Assembly (NCBI RefSeq): GCF_030161615.1
Contig: NZ_BSUN01000001.1
Location: 1,860,001 to 1,924,000 of the forward strand
Source: Demequina litorisediminis
Lineage (GTDB): Bacteria > Actinomycetota > Actinomycetes > Actinomycetales > Demequinaceae
Length of the DNA: 64,000 bases
Direction: 5' to 3'
The position numbers were made by a program, and so were the translations under genes. Shown here piece after piece: positions 1 to 9,666 of the stretch. A model generated the notes under the pieces. It saw only the letters and a program-made list of their open reading frames with translations. It did no database searches and was not told the DNA's origin. Within the stretch, counting starts at the first letter, position 1, and the number at the start of each line of letters is the position of its first letter.

Positions 1-1
1 G

Positions 2-70
2 TCCCGCCTGGCGCATGCCGACTACTACCGCTATTCGCAGGCCCACAAGCCGGCGTGGCAGGGTCTGTAA
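2..70 (+). CDS. C-terminal fragment of an unidentified protein
   Basis: Only the last 22 codons are in the window, ending in TAA at 68-70. The tail contains HADYYRYSQAHKPAWQGL. The piece HADYYR also occurs inside the GT2 glycosyltransferase at 995-1882, so another glycosyltransferase is possible, but the match is too short to assign a function. It ends 10 bases before the nagA-like start on the same strand, which suggests co-transcription. The frame is chosen because it is open from the window edge to a stop next to that gene. Confidence 0.4.
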   Translation, partial: SRLAHADYYRYSQAHKPAWQGL

Positions 71-80
71 GGCTTGCATC

Positions 81-958
81 ATGAGTGTCCTGACTGACAT
101 CCACGGCCACGGCGGTGGGGGCCACGCCTTCGGCGACTCCGTCGAGGGCACCCTCGCCGCAGCCGCGGCGCATCGCGCGCACGGCACCGGTGCCATGGTG
201 GCGTCGCTGGTCTCGCTTCCGTTGGAGGTGACCCGCCGCCAGATGGACGTGGTGCGTGAGGCGATGGCCGACGACTCGGCGATCATCGGTGTGCACCTCG
301 AGGGCCCGTTCCTGTCTCCCGAGCGCAAGGGCGCGCACGCGCTGGGCAACCTCGTCGCCCCCACGCCAGAGGCGGTCGACGGACTCATTGCCGCGGGTGA
401 CGGGCTGATCCGTCAGATCACGATCGCGCCGGAGCCTTCCCGGAGCGCTCGACGCGATTGAGCGGTGTGTGGACGCGGGCATCGTGGTCGCGGTCGGACA
501 TACCGACGCCGATGCCGCGCTCGCCAGGCAGGCGTTTGACAGGGGAGCGACGCTGCTGACGCATGGCTTCAACGCGATGCGAGGGATCGTGGGCCGGGAG
601 ATTGGGCCCGTCGGTGCGGCGCTGGACGACGATCGCGTGTCGATCGAGCCTCATCGCGGACGGCATCCACCTGGACCCCGCGCTGATCGCGGCGGTCTTC
701 CGCGCCGCGCCCGGTCGCGTTGTCCTGGTGACCGATGCGATGGCCGCCGCCGCGGCATCGGACGGCGACTATGTCCTGGGTGACCTGGCGGTCGAGGTGC
801 GGGACGGCAAGGCGGTGTTGGCAGGCACCGACACGATCGCTGGGTCGACCCTGACGCTTGCCCGCGCGATCGAGGTGTGCGTCGCCGCAGGCGTGCCCCA
901 CGCGCAGGCCGTGGCCGCCGCCTCAGACGTGCCGCGGGCCGTCCTCGGGCTCGCCTGA
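81..958 (+). CDS. nagA: N-acetylglucosamine-6-phosphate deacetylase-like protein, barrel only
   Basis: After frame repair this is a 291-residue amidohydrolase of the NagA family, which removes acetate from N-acetylglucosamine-6-phosphate in amino-sugar recycling. Visible motifs are the metal-site start DIHGHGGGG, the HLEGPFLSPERKGAH loop, APELPGAL, GHTDA, HGFNAM, ELIADGIHL and the catalytic-Asp region LVTDAM. Family members are about 380 residues. Here the first ~50 residues and the C-terminal ~50 residues, which together form the small beta-sandwich, are absent: a stop lies at 68-70 and the protein ends at GLA. Two extra bases break the frame, near 434 (AGCCTTCC) and 646 (AGCCTCAT); both become AGCT when corrected. 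ATG at 81 is the only start next to the metal motif. Activity without the small domain is uncertain. Confidence 0.75.
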
Positions 959-994
959 CCGGGGGCGCGGGCGGCGCCTCGTAGGATTCTCCTT

Positions 995-1882
995 ATGCCC
1001 ACACCCGTGCAGCCGGATTTCGGCGTCGTGATCCTCACCATGGGCAAGCGGCGCAAGCGTCTCGTCATGGCCATCGAATCGGTGCTGAAGCAGCGCGATG
1101 TGACCACGGACATCCTGGTGGTCGGCAATGGCTGGGACCCCGCCTCGTTCGAGGCGCTGCCCCCGCAGGCGCGCACGCTCGCCCTTCCTGAGAACCTTGG
1201 CATTCCCGCGGGACGCAACGCGGGGATCGGCCACGTGACCGGCGACTTGGTGTTCTTCCTCGATGACGATGCCGAAGTGGTGGACGACGACTTCCTGTCC
1301 GAGGTCAAGGAGCGGTTCGAGGATGATCCGGGCCTCGGCGCGCTGCAGGGACGCGTGTTCGATCCCAAGGGGAAGGGCTCGCCGTCGCGATGGGTGCCCA
1401 AGCTGGGCTCGGGCGAGGTCGAGAAGCCGTTCGCCGCGTTCTCGCTGTGGGAGGGCGCGGTGGCGATTCGCCGCGACGTGCTCCTCGCGGCCGGAAGGTG
1501 GCCCGGTGACTTCTTCTACGCGCACGAGGGCATCGAGCTCGCGTGGCGCGTGTGGGAGCAGCGCAAGAAGGTGATCTACGACCCCGACCTGCGCATCTAC
1601 CACCCGGTCAAGAAGCCCACGCGCCACGCCGACTACTACCGGCTGTCCGCGCGCAACCGCGTGTGGGTGGCACGCAGGAACCTCCCCGCGCCCCTGTCGG
1701 TGGTGTACGCCACCTCGTGGGCGGTGCTCCAGGTGCTGCGTTCGCTGAGGTCTCCGCGGGGCCTGAGGCCGTGGTTCGGCGGCTTCCGCGAGGGGTGGCG
1801 TGAGTGCCCGCGTGACCAGCGCAAGATGTCGTGGGGCACGGTCGCCTACATCGCCCGCAAGGGCCGCCTGCTGGTGGTCTAG
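995..1882 (+). CDS. Family 2 glycosyltransferase
   Basis: A 295-residue GT-A fold glycosyltransferase, uninterrupted. The N-terminus FGVVILTMGKRRKRL starts the nucleotide-binding fold. ENLGIPAGRNAGI and the FFLDDDAEV motif (about residues 86-110) are the sugar-nucleotide and metal sites, and YAHEGIELAWRVW near residue 180 is the acceptor/catalytic-base region. A basic C-terminal part with a short hydrophobic stretch suggests peripheral membrane attachment. It probably adds a sugar to a surface polysaccharide or lipid carrier, but donor and acceptor cannot be read from the sequence. It lies 36 bases downstream of the nagA-like gene. It retains unaltered AGCT at two places (about 1399 and 1532), showing that the sequence error at AGCT is not universal. 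Confidence 0.85.
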   Translation: MPTPVQPDFGVVILTMGKRRKRLVMAIESVLKQRDVTTDILVVGNGWDPASFEALPPQARTLALPENLGIPAGRNAGIGHVTGDLVFFLDDDAEVVDDDFLSEVKERFEDDPGLGALQGRVFDPKGKGSPSRWVPKLGSGEVEKPFAAFSLWEGAVAIRRDVLLAAGRWPGDFFYAHEGIELAWRVWEQRKKVIYDPDLRIYHPVKKPTRHADYYRLSARNRVWVARRNLPAPLSVVYATSWAVLQVLRSLRSPRGLRPWFGGFREGWRECPRDQRKMSWGTVAYIARKGRLLVV

Positions 1883-1968
1883 CGGGGGCGCTTCTGCGGG
1901 GCAGATGCGTCCTCGTGCGAGTGCGCAGTCGCGAGGCCGAAGGCGAACTTTTGGTGACGTGGCCTGTT

Positions 1969-2004
1969 GTCACCCCAGTCACATCTGTAACATCAGTACA
2001 CAAT
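1969..2004 (+). promoter_or_regulatory. Four GTCACA-like boxes at 9-bp spacing (MtrA-box-like)
   Basis: GTCACC, GTCACA, GTAACA and GTACAC begin at 1969, 1978, 1987 and 1996, exactly 9 bp apart. TTGTCA at 1967 and TAACAT at 1988 could form a weak -35/-10 pair with a 15-bp spacer. That would place the transcript start at or next to the ATG at 2003, so the SpoIID-like gene may be leaderless; no Shine-Dalgarno sequence is seen. Direct GTCACA-type repeats are reported for the actinobacterial regulator MtrA, which controls cell-wall genes. The assignment to MtrA is inference. The same array precedes the paralog at 4986. Confidence 0.6.
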
Positions 2005-4008
2005 GATTGTCACGGGTCACCGCCAGAGCAGGGCGCGCCGCTTGCTGCGCGTCGTACCAGGCGTTGCCTTTGCGGCTGTGCTGGCGCTCGCGCTGCCCGT
2101 CCTCGCCTCGGTTCCCGATTGGCTCGAGGAGCCCCAGCCCACGGCCGTGTCCGTGGGCCCCTCGCGGGTGGCGGAGGAGGACGTGCCGTTTGGTGCTGAC
2201 GACCTCTCTGCCGACGACCCTGAGGCCGAGGCCACGCCCGAGCCTTCGCCCTCCGCCACGGCCACCGCGGATCCCACGGCGGAACCCGCGCCCGAGGTGA
2301 GCGTGGACGCCGCGCCCGTTGACGACGTGGTGGGTGCCGTGGTCGAGGAGGCCGATACCGAATCCGCGAGTGGCCCCGGCGGTGGCGCGTCGGGCTCCGG
2401 AGGTGAGCCTTCCCGACGGCGTGACGCCCGTGGACCCCGGCGATCTGCCGAGCCCGGAACCCGAGGCGACCGAGCCGGAAGCCTCCCGCCCCCGAGACGC
2501 CAGCACCCGAGGAGACGGAACCCGCGGACCCCGAGCCCCAGCCCGAGCCCAGCGCGACGCAGACCCCTCAGCCAGAGACCCCGCCGACGTCGACCCCCAC
2601 GCCGGACACGTCGACCACGCCAGAGACGTCGCCGACGCCGCGGCCGACCGACTCGGGAGAGCCGAGCGACCCTGGCACCCCCGATCCCGAGACGCCCGGC
2701 ACCGAGACGCCCGCCCCGGAGCCGACGGAGCCCGAGGAGCCTCAGACGCCGGATCCGGAGCCGACGGAGCCTGAGACTCCCGACCCCGAGCCCACGGGAA
2801 TCCCGGCCTCCTTCACCCTTGCAGGCTCCGGCTGGGGCCACGGCATCGGCATGTCGCAGTACGGTGCGCAGGGCATGGCGCTCGAGGGAGCATCGGCATC
2901 CGAGATCCTCACCCACTACTACACGGGCACCTCCGTGAAGAGTGCGTCGACGTCCCGGGACATCCGCGTGGAGGTGTTCGGGTCCGGCTCCGACAGCCGG
3001 GACACGGTGACGTTTGTGGTGCGCTCGCCCGGCTCGGGCGACGGCCAATGGGCGATGCTCTTCTACCCCTCGGGGTCCTCGACCGCGACCACCACGTGGA
3101 CCGGCAAGGAGGACGAGAAGCCTTCGCATCACGCGCTCGGGGACGTCGATCACGGTCACCCGGCCATCCGGGGCAAGTGCGACCGCGACGGGCACCGTGG
3201 AACTGCGGTGGGAGGGAACGTCGTACTACCAGTCGGGCTCGTCGGAGTCGGCCTACGCGGACATCCTGACCTCGTCGGGAAGCGCGGCGACCCACGGCGA
3301 CTACCGCCACGGCCGCCTCCTCGTCACCGTTCCCGGGACGCGCCTCATCGTCGCCAATCGCCTTGACCTCGAGACGGAGTACCTGCGCGGTATCGCCGAG
3401 ATGCCGTCCTCGTGGGACTCCGCCGCCCTGCAGGCGCAGGCCATCACCGCGCGTGGCTACGCGCTACGTCAGCTCGCGACGTACAAGACCAGCCTGCAAC
3501 TGCAACCTCTACGACGACGCGCGCAGCCAGAACTTCACGGGTTGGATCAAGGAGTCTGAGGGCACCAACGCGTACTACGGCAAGCGATGGACGAGCGCGG
3601 TCTCGGCCACGGCTGGGAAGGTCCTCTACACGGGCTCCTCGATCGCCACGACGTACTACTTCTCGTCGTCCGGTGGGCAGACGGAGAACTCCGAGGACAT
3701 CTGGACGTCGCGCCTCAGCCACTTGCGTTCCGTGGATGACCGCTGGTCGCTCAATGCCCGCAACCCCATGCGTGCCTGGACGCGGACCATCACGCAGGCG
3801 CAGGCGCAGAGCATGTTCGGCCTCGACGACGTGGTGAGCATCAAGGTCACCAAGCGCACGGCAGGTGGAAGCGACGCTGCCGCGACCCAGGTGACGGCGA
3901 CATCGGCCTCGGGGGAGACCGCGACCATCACGGGCGCTGACCGGATCCGCAACACCGTCGCGGGCGGTGTCTCGCCGTGGCTGTGGAGCCTTTACTCCCC
4001 GCTACTGA
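2003..4008 (+). CDS. Secreted SpoIID/LytB-like cell-wall protein with Pro/Glu/Thr linker
   Basis: After repair this is 666 residues: a signal peptide (about 1-33, hydrophobic core [14 protein letters not shown]), an acidic Pro/Glu/Thr-rich linker to about residue 268, then a SpoIID domain. The domain starts with [17 protein letters not shown] and later carries [13 protein letters not shown], which matches the catalytic-Glu region of SpoIID lytic transglycosylases. It also has FSSSGGQTE and ends WSFTPRY. It probably cuts or stimulates cutting of peptidoglycan outside the cell. Extra bases near 2405, 2483, 3131, 3493 and 3990 each disappear when AGCT is restored; the last repair also creates the stop at 4006-4008. 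It is a paralog of 4986-6909 but lacks SLH domains. Its 3' end faces purU with 14 bases between the stops. Confidence 0.85.
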
Positions 4009-4022
4009 CGCCCGGGACCCGC

Positions 4023-4880
4023 CTAGCGGAAGACGATGGTGCGGTGCCCGTCGAGGAGGACGCGGTGCTCGGCATGCCAGCGCACGGCGCGGGCGAGCGC
4101 GCGTCGCTCCACGTCCGCGCCCACGGCGGTGAGGCTTTCGGGCGTGTGGGTGTGATCCACGCGCTCGACCTCCTGCTCGATGATGGGGCCCTCGTCGAGG
4201 TCGCTTGTGACGTAGTGCGCGGTGGCGCCGATGAGCCTTGACGCCACGGTCGTGTGCCTGGAAGTAGGGGCGGGCGCCCTTGAAGGACGGCAGGAACGAG
4301 TGGTGAATGTTGATGGCGCGCCCGCGCAGGGCCTCCGAGAGCTCGGGGGAGAGGATCTGCATGTAGCGAGCGAGGACCACGAGCTCCACGTCCAGGCTCG
4401 TCGACGAGCCTCCAGGAGGCGCGCCTCGGCCGCCGGCTTGGTCTCGGCCGTGACCGGCACGTGGTGGAACTCCTTGCCGTAGAACGCCGCGAGCGGGGCG
4501 AGCGTCGCGTGATTACCCGCGACGGCAACGATGTCGATGGGGAGGGTGCGGGCGCGCTCGCGGAACAGCAGGTCATTCACGCAGTGCGCGGACTTCGAGA
4601 CCAGCACCAGCGTGCGCATCGCGCGTCCGGCGACGTCGAGCTTCCAGTCCATGCCGAAGCGCGCGGCAAGCGGCACCACGGCGGCCTCGATCTGGTCTCG
4701 CGGCGCAGGGCTCGTCACCTCGACGCGCATGAAGAACAGGCCCGTGTCCGGGTCGCCGAACTGCTGAGACTCGGTGATGTTGCCGTCGAGGCTTGCGAGG
4801 GCGCCCGAGACGGCGTGGACGATGCCGGGGCCGTCGGGGCAGGACAGGCTGAGCACGTAGCGGGTGTCCGTGGCGGTCAT
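4023..4880 (-). CDS. purU: Formyltetrahydrofolate deformylase
   Basis: PurU hydrolyses 10-formyl-tetrahydrofolate to formate and tetrahydrofolate, balancing one-carbon pools. The 284-residue protein has an N-terminal ACT domain ([19 protein letters not shown], residues 7-25) and a C-terminal formyltransferase domain. The catalytic Asn-His-Asp set is visible in [17 protein letters not shown] and [11 protein letters not shown]. Length is normal for the family. Extra bases near 4229, 4399 and 4411 break the frame; all become AGCT when corrected. An AGCT at 4384 in the same gene is intact. The start ATG at 4880 directly precedes the ACT domain. It lies between two SpoIID paralogs on the opposite strand; the functional link is not obvious. 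Confidence 0.9.
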   Translation of the reverse strand: MTATDTRYVLSLSCPDGPGIVHAVSGALASLDGNITESQQFGDPDTGLFFMRVEVTSPAPRDQIEAAVVPLAARFGMDWKLDVAGRAMRTLVLVSKSAHCVNDLLFRERARTLPIDIVAVAGNHATLAPLAAFYGKEFHHVPVTAETKPAAEARLLEARRRAWTWSSWSSLATCRSSPPSSRRPCAGAPSTFTTRSCRPSRAPAPTSRHTTVASRLIGATAHYVTSDLDEGPIIEQEVERVDHTHTPESLTAVGADVERRALARAVRWHAEHRVLLDGHRTIVFR

Positions 4881-4950
4881 GGCGCCCAGCGTACTGACAG
4901 TGTGAGGCGCCGCCGTCGCGTCGACTTTGTCACGTCCCCTTGACCCTGTT

Positions 4951-4986
4951 GTCACATGTGTCACACTGGCCACTCTGGTCACAGGA
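4951..4986 (+). promoter_or_regulatory. Second array of four 9-bp-spaced GTCACA-like boxes
   Basis: GTCACA, GTCACA, GCCACT and GTCACA begin at 4951, 4960, 4969 and 4978. Spacing, box number and position just before the start codon are the same as at 1969-2004, and both arrays begin with CCTGTTGTCAC. The third box has one mismatch in its core. A further GTCAC lies at 4929. The conserved 9-bp phase in two promoters whose genes are paralogs supports a shared operator, probably for MtrA or a similar response regulator (inference). A simple duplication of the upstream DNA is the alternative. Confidence 0.6.
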
Positions 4987-6909
4987 TGGGGAAGCGGATG
5001 GCAGTAGGGACGGCTCGGCGCGGCTCGGCGCGAACGCTCATGGCGGCATGGAGTGTGATCGCGGCGCTCGCGGTGACCGTCCTGACCGCGGGGCCCTCCG
5101 CGGCGGCGACCCGCTTCACGGACGTGCCGGCGAGTCACCAGTTCAACACCGAGATCACCTGGCTCGCGGGCAAGGGCATCACCACCGGCTACGCCGACGG
5201 ATCCTTCAAGCCCAAGGCCGAGGTCTCCCGTGAGGCCTTTGCGGCCTTCCTGTACCGCCTCGCGGGTTCGCCCAAGGTGTCCCTTCCCTCCACCTCGCCG
5301 TTCAAGGACGTGCCCACGAGCGCGCAGTTCTACCGCGAGATCGTGTGGCTGTCGAAGCAAGGCATCACCACCGGCTGGCCCGACGGTACGTTCCGTCCCA
5401 AGAACACCATCGACCGCGACGCGATGGCCGCCTTCCTGTACCGCTACAAGGGCAGCCCGTCGTTCTCCGCCCCCAGCTCGTCCCCCTTTAAGGACATGTC
5501 GACGTCGTCGAAGTTCTTCAAGGAGGTGACCTGGCTACGCAGCACCAAGATCACCACCGGGTACGCCGACGGCACCTACCGCCCCCGCTCGGGAGTCTCG
5601 CGCGAGGCCACGGCCGCCTTCCTGTACCGGCTGAGCGGAAGCCCGACCGTCAAGCCCACCGTTCCCACGAGTTTCACCGTCAAGGGCGCCGGCTACGGCC
5701 ACGGCGTGGGCATGTCGCAGTACGGCGCGCAGGCGATGGCGCTGGAGGGGTACAGCGCGGGGTCGATCCTGCAGAAGTACTACCAGGGCACGTCGGTCTC
5801 CTCCGTGGAGGCGGACAAGAAGATCAGGGTCGAGGTCTACGGCTCGGGCTCGGACTGGCGCGACTCGGCCACGGTGGTGGTGCGTTCCATCGGCGATGAC
5901 AAGACCGACGACGGCCAGTGGCGCCTGCGCTTCTACAACAAGGGCAGGCTCGACGCCGCACACCACCTGGTACGGCAAGAACAACGAGAAGGCTCCACAT
6001 CACCCGCTCGGGCAACTCCGTCACCGTCGAGCGCGACGGGGGCAAGAAGGCGACCGCCACCAAGGATGTGGCGCTCCACTGGGAGGGCACCAGCAACTAC
6101 CAGTCCGGCTCGAACGAGGACCCGTACGTCGACATCTACAACGGCAACGGTGCCTCGGAGATCCGCGGCACCCACGGCAAGTACCGCCACGGCAAGCCTG
6201 CTCATCAGCGTGCCGTCGACCACCTCGCCGCGCATCATCATCGCCAACGAACTGAAGGCTCAACACCGAGTACCTATACGGTATTGCCGAGATGCCTTCC
6301 TCATGGGACACCGACGCCCTCCAGGCGCAGGCCATCGTGGCGCGCGGCTACGCGCTGCGTCAGATGAACAACTACTCGGCGAACTGCAACTGCCACATCT
6401 ACGACGACACCCGCGATCAGAACTTCACCGGGTGGAACAAGGAGAACGAAGGCACCAACGCCTACTACGGCAAGCGCTGGGTCGACGCCGTCAACCGCAC
6501 CACCAGCGGCTCCAAGGGCAAGGTCCTCACCTATGGCGGCTCGATCGCCCAGACCTACTACTTCTCCTCGTCCGGCGGCCAAACCGAGAGCAGCAAGGAC
6601 ATCTGGGGCGGAACGTTCGCGTACCTGACGTCGGTCGATGATCCCTGGTCGGAGTCGAGCATCAATCCCATGCGCTCGTGGTCGCAGACGCTGACCCAGG
6701 CGAAGGCCCGCAGCGTGTTCGGCCTGAGTGACGTCGTGTCCATCAAGGTCACCGGACGCACCGCCGGCGGGTCCGATGCCGCCGCCACCAAGGTGACGGC
6801 CACCTCGTCGACCGGCAAGACCTCCTCCATCACCGGAGCCGAGCGGATCCGCAGCAACCTCGCGGCGGGCACGTCGCCCTGGATCTGGTCCTTCACCGCC
6901 AAGTACTGA
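4986..6909 (+). CDS. S-layer-homology SpoIID/LytB-like cell-wall protein
   Basis: After repair 639 residues: signal peptide ending near GPSAAA, three SLH domains (about residues 40-220; each has a hydrophobic EITWL/EIVWL/EVTWL helix and a GY/WxDGxxxPxxxxxR turn), then a SpoIID domain. The domain carries [17 protein letters not shown] and later [16 protein letters not shown] domains bind wall polymers, so the enzyme is expected to be held on the wall and act on peptidoglycan. Extra bases near 5959, 5994, 6205 and 6258 each revert to AGCT. ATG 4986 is chosen because the earlier ATG at 4956 lies inside the box array; ATG 4998, preceded by GGGGAAG, is an alternative. It is a paralog of 2003-4008 over the whole catalytic part. 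Confidence 0.85.
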
Positions 6910-6929
6910 GTCGCCCAGTACTTGGCGGT
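6895..6929. terminator. Bidirectional hairpin terminator
   Basis: Arms ACCGCCAAGTACTG (6895-6908) and CAGTACTTGGCGGT (6916-6929) form a perfect 14-bp stem with a 7-base loop. The stop codon of the SLH-SpoIID gene is part of it. It separates that gene from the convergent phosphatidyltransferase gene. There is no T run, as is common in actinobacteria. Confidence 0.75.
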
Positions 6930-6960
6930 CGGCCCTGACGCGTGAGGCGGCCGATGCGGG

Positions 6961-7779
6961 TCAGGACTCGGGGGTCGCGGGCACCTTGAGTTGGGACGAG
7001 GTGAGGATCGCGAGGGTGTGACCCGCGATGACGAAGGGCGCGGCCACCAGGAGGATGACGACGGCCACGGCGACGCCGTTGAAGCCCGCCACGAGCCCCA
7101 CGGTCGCGAGCGCCAGCATCACCAGCGTCTGCTCGACCGAGTGGTAGGCGCGGTGGATGGGGACCAGGTTCGCGGCGCGGCGCGCGCGTGCCACCCAGCC
7201 CACGGTCGGCACCTTGATCCCGGTGTCCTCCTTGGCCAGCGGCATGCCGCCCTGAACGCGGGCGAGGCGCGAGCCGTCGTTGAGCGACTTGTTCCACAGC
7301 ACGAGCATGCCGAGCAGCGTGCCCGCGAACGCCCAGCGCCAGTCGATCGGGTCCGCCTCGAGCGCGATCCTGAAGCCCGCCGCCATCGGCACCAGGGATT
7401 CGGTGGTGGTGTGCGCGATGCGGTCGAGGAAGATCCCGCGCGGCCCCATCTTGCGGGTCCACCTGGCGACCTCCCCGTCGGAGGCGTCGAGCAGCATCTG
7501 GCCCATCGCCAGCACGGCCGCGAGAAGCGGCCCCCACCAACCAGGAATGAGCAGCGCAGCAGCCGCCGCCCAACCGCACAGGATCATGCCGACCGTGACG
7601 GCATTCGCGCTCAGGCCCGCGCGCACAAAGGCGCGGGTGAGGTAGGGCGACAGCGACCGCGTGAAGACGTCGCCGGTCCAGTGCTCGGAGTTCTTCCGGC
7701 CACGAATCTCGGGCGGCTGGCAGACCTCGCGGATCTGCTCGATGGTGGGATGGGCGGGACGGTCCTCAGGACGGTGCAT
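6961..7779 (-). CDS. CDP-alcohol phosphatidyltransferase family membrane protein
   Basis: A 272-residue integral membrane protein with about six hydrophobic segments. It transfers a phospho-alcohol group from a CDP-alcohol or to a CDP-lipid. The family motif reads D-AS-DG-EV-AR-8-G-3-D-3-H (from DASDGEVAR to LDRIAHT, residues about 98-124). The last Asp of the canonical D-2-DG-2-AR-8-G-3-D-3-D motif is His here, a substitution I recall from relatives in surface-polymer loci. The start ATG at 7779 overlaps the end of the upstream glycerophosphotransferase-like gene by 14 bases, so the two are probably translated together and act in one surface-polymer pathway. The substrate cannot be named. 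Confidence 0.85.
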   Translation of the reverse strand: MHRPEDRPAHPTIEQIREVCQPPEIRGRKNSEHWTGDVFTRSLSPYLTRAFVRAGLSANAVTVGMILCGWAAAAALLIPGWWGPLLAAVLAMGQMLLDASDGEVARWTRKMGPRGIFLDRIAHTTTESLVPMAAGFRIALEADPIDWRWAFAGTLLGMLVLWNKSLNDGSRLARVQGGMPLAKEDTGIKVPTVGWVARARRAANLVPIHRAYHSVEQTLVMLALATVGLVAGFNGVAVAVVILLVAAPFVIAGHTLAILTSSQLKVPATPES

Positions 7780-8974
7780 GACCGGATTGTTTCACGGCAC
7801 GCTCACGGTCCCGCTCGGCGGCGATCTCGCGGCATGCCGTCACGAACGCCTCCGTGGCCTGCGCCGCATCGAGTCCACCCAGGTAGTGCTCGGCCAGGGT
7901 GCGAATGCGAGGTAGGTGAGCGGGGTCGGCGACCGTCTCCCTGACCAGCGCCCCGGCATCGGCCGCCTGCTCCACCGTGATGCGAGGCACCTGGGCGTGC
8001 AGCAGCGACGGTCCCGCCGGCCGCGCCTGCGGCACCGTGGGGACCGTGACGAGCAGCGGCTTGAGCCTGGGACAGCCAGTCCGAACTCATCGCCGAGACG
8101 TCGGTGATGAGGACATCGGCTTCCTGCATGGCGGGGCCGGGGTCCGCGGAGGTGTCGACGCGGCCACGTTCGCCCGCGGCGGTCACCAGGGCACGCACCG
8201 CCTGATCGGCGGCCCGGAAGCGCTTGTCCGAGACCCCCAGGCGCGGGTGGGGCCGGTAGAGAACGGTGTAGCCGGCGTCGAGGAGCGAGCCCACCAGCGG
8301 CTCGCCGTGGGAGACGGCGGAACTGTAGGCGTTCGTCTCCTGCGAACCCTCCCACGTGGGCGCGTACAGCACCACGATGGCCCCGTCGCGAGACACCCGC
8401 GCGGGCAACTGCGGCCGGCCGATGACGCGCAAGTGACGGTCAGCGTCGAAGAACAGCACCTCGGCGGCGTAGCGGTCCACCGCCGCCTGTCCCGCCACGA
8501 GCGTGTAGTCGAAGCCCTTCACCTGGTTCGAGACGGACACGGACTTATCCGAGTCGCCGTGCGCGAGGAAGATGTGGGCGAGCCCCGTGGCGCGCAGGCC
8601 CACCAGGTTGTTGTTTGCGTGGCCCACGTAGATGGCGATCTTCGCGTTTCCGCGGTCGACGAGCCCCGCAAAGGTGCGATTGCGCGCGACCACCAGCACC
8701 TCGAAGTCGGTCTCTTCCCGCACGGCCCGCGCGGTGCGGCTGTCCTGCGTGATGACGCTGACGCCGCCGAACTTGTCGAGCTCGCCCAGCGCGCCGTACC
8801 ACTGGCGCAATTGGTACAGGTTCTCCGGGGGTCGGGGAAGAACACCAGCGATTCGGAGCGGATCACGTGAGCGCCGAGAGTGTCGTCGTCGCCGAGCCCG
8901 TCCGGCACTCCGCCGGGGAGAAGGCCGAGGCGGCGGATGGCCAAGCCCGCGTACGAACGCAGGCGCCCTAGCAT
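7766..8974 (-). CDS. CDP-glycerol glycerophosphotransferase-like protein
   Basis: After repair 402 residues, resembling the teichoic-acid glycerophosphotransferase superfamily (GT-B fold). Visible are GHANNNLVGLRA, HIFLAHGDSDKS with the family His-Gly-Asp/Ser region, VLYAPTWEGSQETNAYSS and YRPHPRLGVSD near the C-terminal donor-binding half, and DVLITDVSAMSSDWL at the end of the donor site. It probably polymerises or primes a phosphopolyol surface polymer from a CDP-activated donor. One extra base near 8077 reverts to AGCT; one C is missing from a C run near 8830. It is coupled by a 14-base overlap to the phosphatidyltransferase gene. Confidence 0.75.
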
Positions 8975-9118
8975 CGGGCACCTCGTTCATCGGCGAACGG
9001 ACGGGCGGGCGCCAGGGAAAGGTCTCGCACCCGGTTAGCCTACCCGGCGCCGGGCAGCCGCGAACCGGTGCGCGCGTCTCGCTTGGGCGCTCGATGGGGA
9101 ACATGCCAGGATGGTCGT

Positions 9119-9655
9119 ATGGCTGAGACCGAGAGTGTGCGCATCGACGTGGTGGGGATCGATCACGCGGGGGAGTTGCTCACCGTGAGGCGTGCCGCGT
9201 TCGTGACGGAGGCGCAGGCTGTACGGCGACCCGCACATCCCCGCGCTGACGCAGACGCTCGAGGAGCCTCATCGTCGACCTTGAATCCGATGACGTGGTC
9301 ACCCTCGGCGCTTGGGAAGGGCACCGCCTCATCGGTTCCATCCGGGTGGGCCTGGAGGGGGACAAGGCCACCATCGGACGCCTCGCCGTCGTGCCTGACC
9401 AGCAGGGTCACGGCATCGGCACCCAGGCTCCTGTTCGCCGTGCTCGGCTACCTGCCGGAGACCACCCGCGAGGTGTGGGTCTTCACCGGGCAGAACTCGA
9501 AGCACAACATCTCGATGTACAACAAGGCCGGCTACGAGCACCAGTTCGACCAGATCAACGGCGATCTCACGTACGCCTACCTGCGCAAGGTGCTGGAGTC
9601 GGGAGCCATCGTGGACGACGACGCCGACCTTCCCGCGGTGCGCGGCGACAACTAG
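9119..9655 (+). CDS. GNAT family N-acetyltransferase
   Basis: After repair 177 residues. The acetyl-CoA motif is RLAVVPDQQGHGIGTQLL (about residues 89-106), followed by GQNSKHNISMYNKAGYE, the usual GNAT C-terminal part. The N-terminus has FVTEAQLYGDPHIPALTQTL, as in the actinobacterial YjdJ/RimI-like group. Substrate is unknown. Extra bases near 9229, 9270 and 9429 revert to AGCT. ATG 9119 is supported by the family-like N-terminus; no strong ribosome-binding site is seen. Confidence 0.8.
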   Translation: MAETESVRIDVVGIDHAGELLTVRRAAFVTEAQAVRRPAHPRADADARGASSSTLNPMTWSPSALGKGTASSVPSGWAWRGTRPPSDASPSCLTSRVTASAPRLLFAVLGYLPETTREVWVFTGQNSKHNISMYNKAGYEHQFDQINGDLTYAYLRKVLESGAIVDDDADLPAVRGDN

Positions 9656-9666
9656 TGCCACGCCTT

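Noticed and set aside
2480-2800. Nucleotide repeats in the SpoIID linker as a repeat element
   Set aside because: The periodicity comes from Pro/Glu/Thr codons of the linker and has no separate unit.
2017-3195. 392-residue Arg/Gly-rich minus-strand frame
   Set aside because: It is the shadow of the Pro/Glu/Thr linker and SpoIID domain; no ribosome site or motif.
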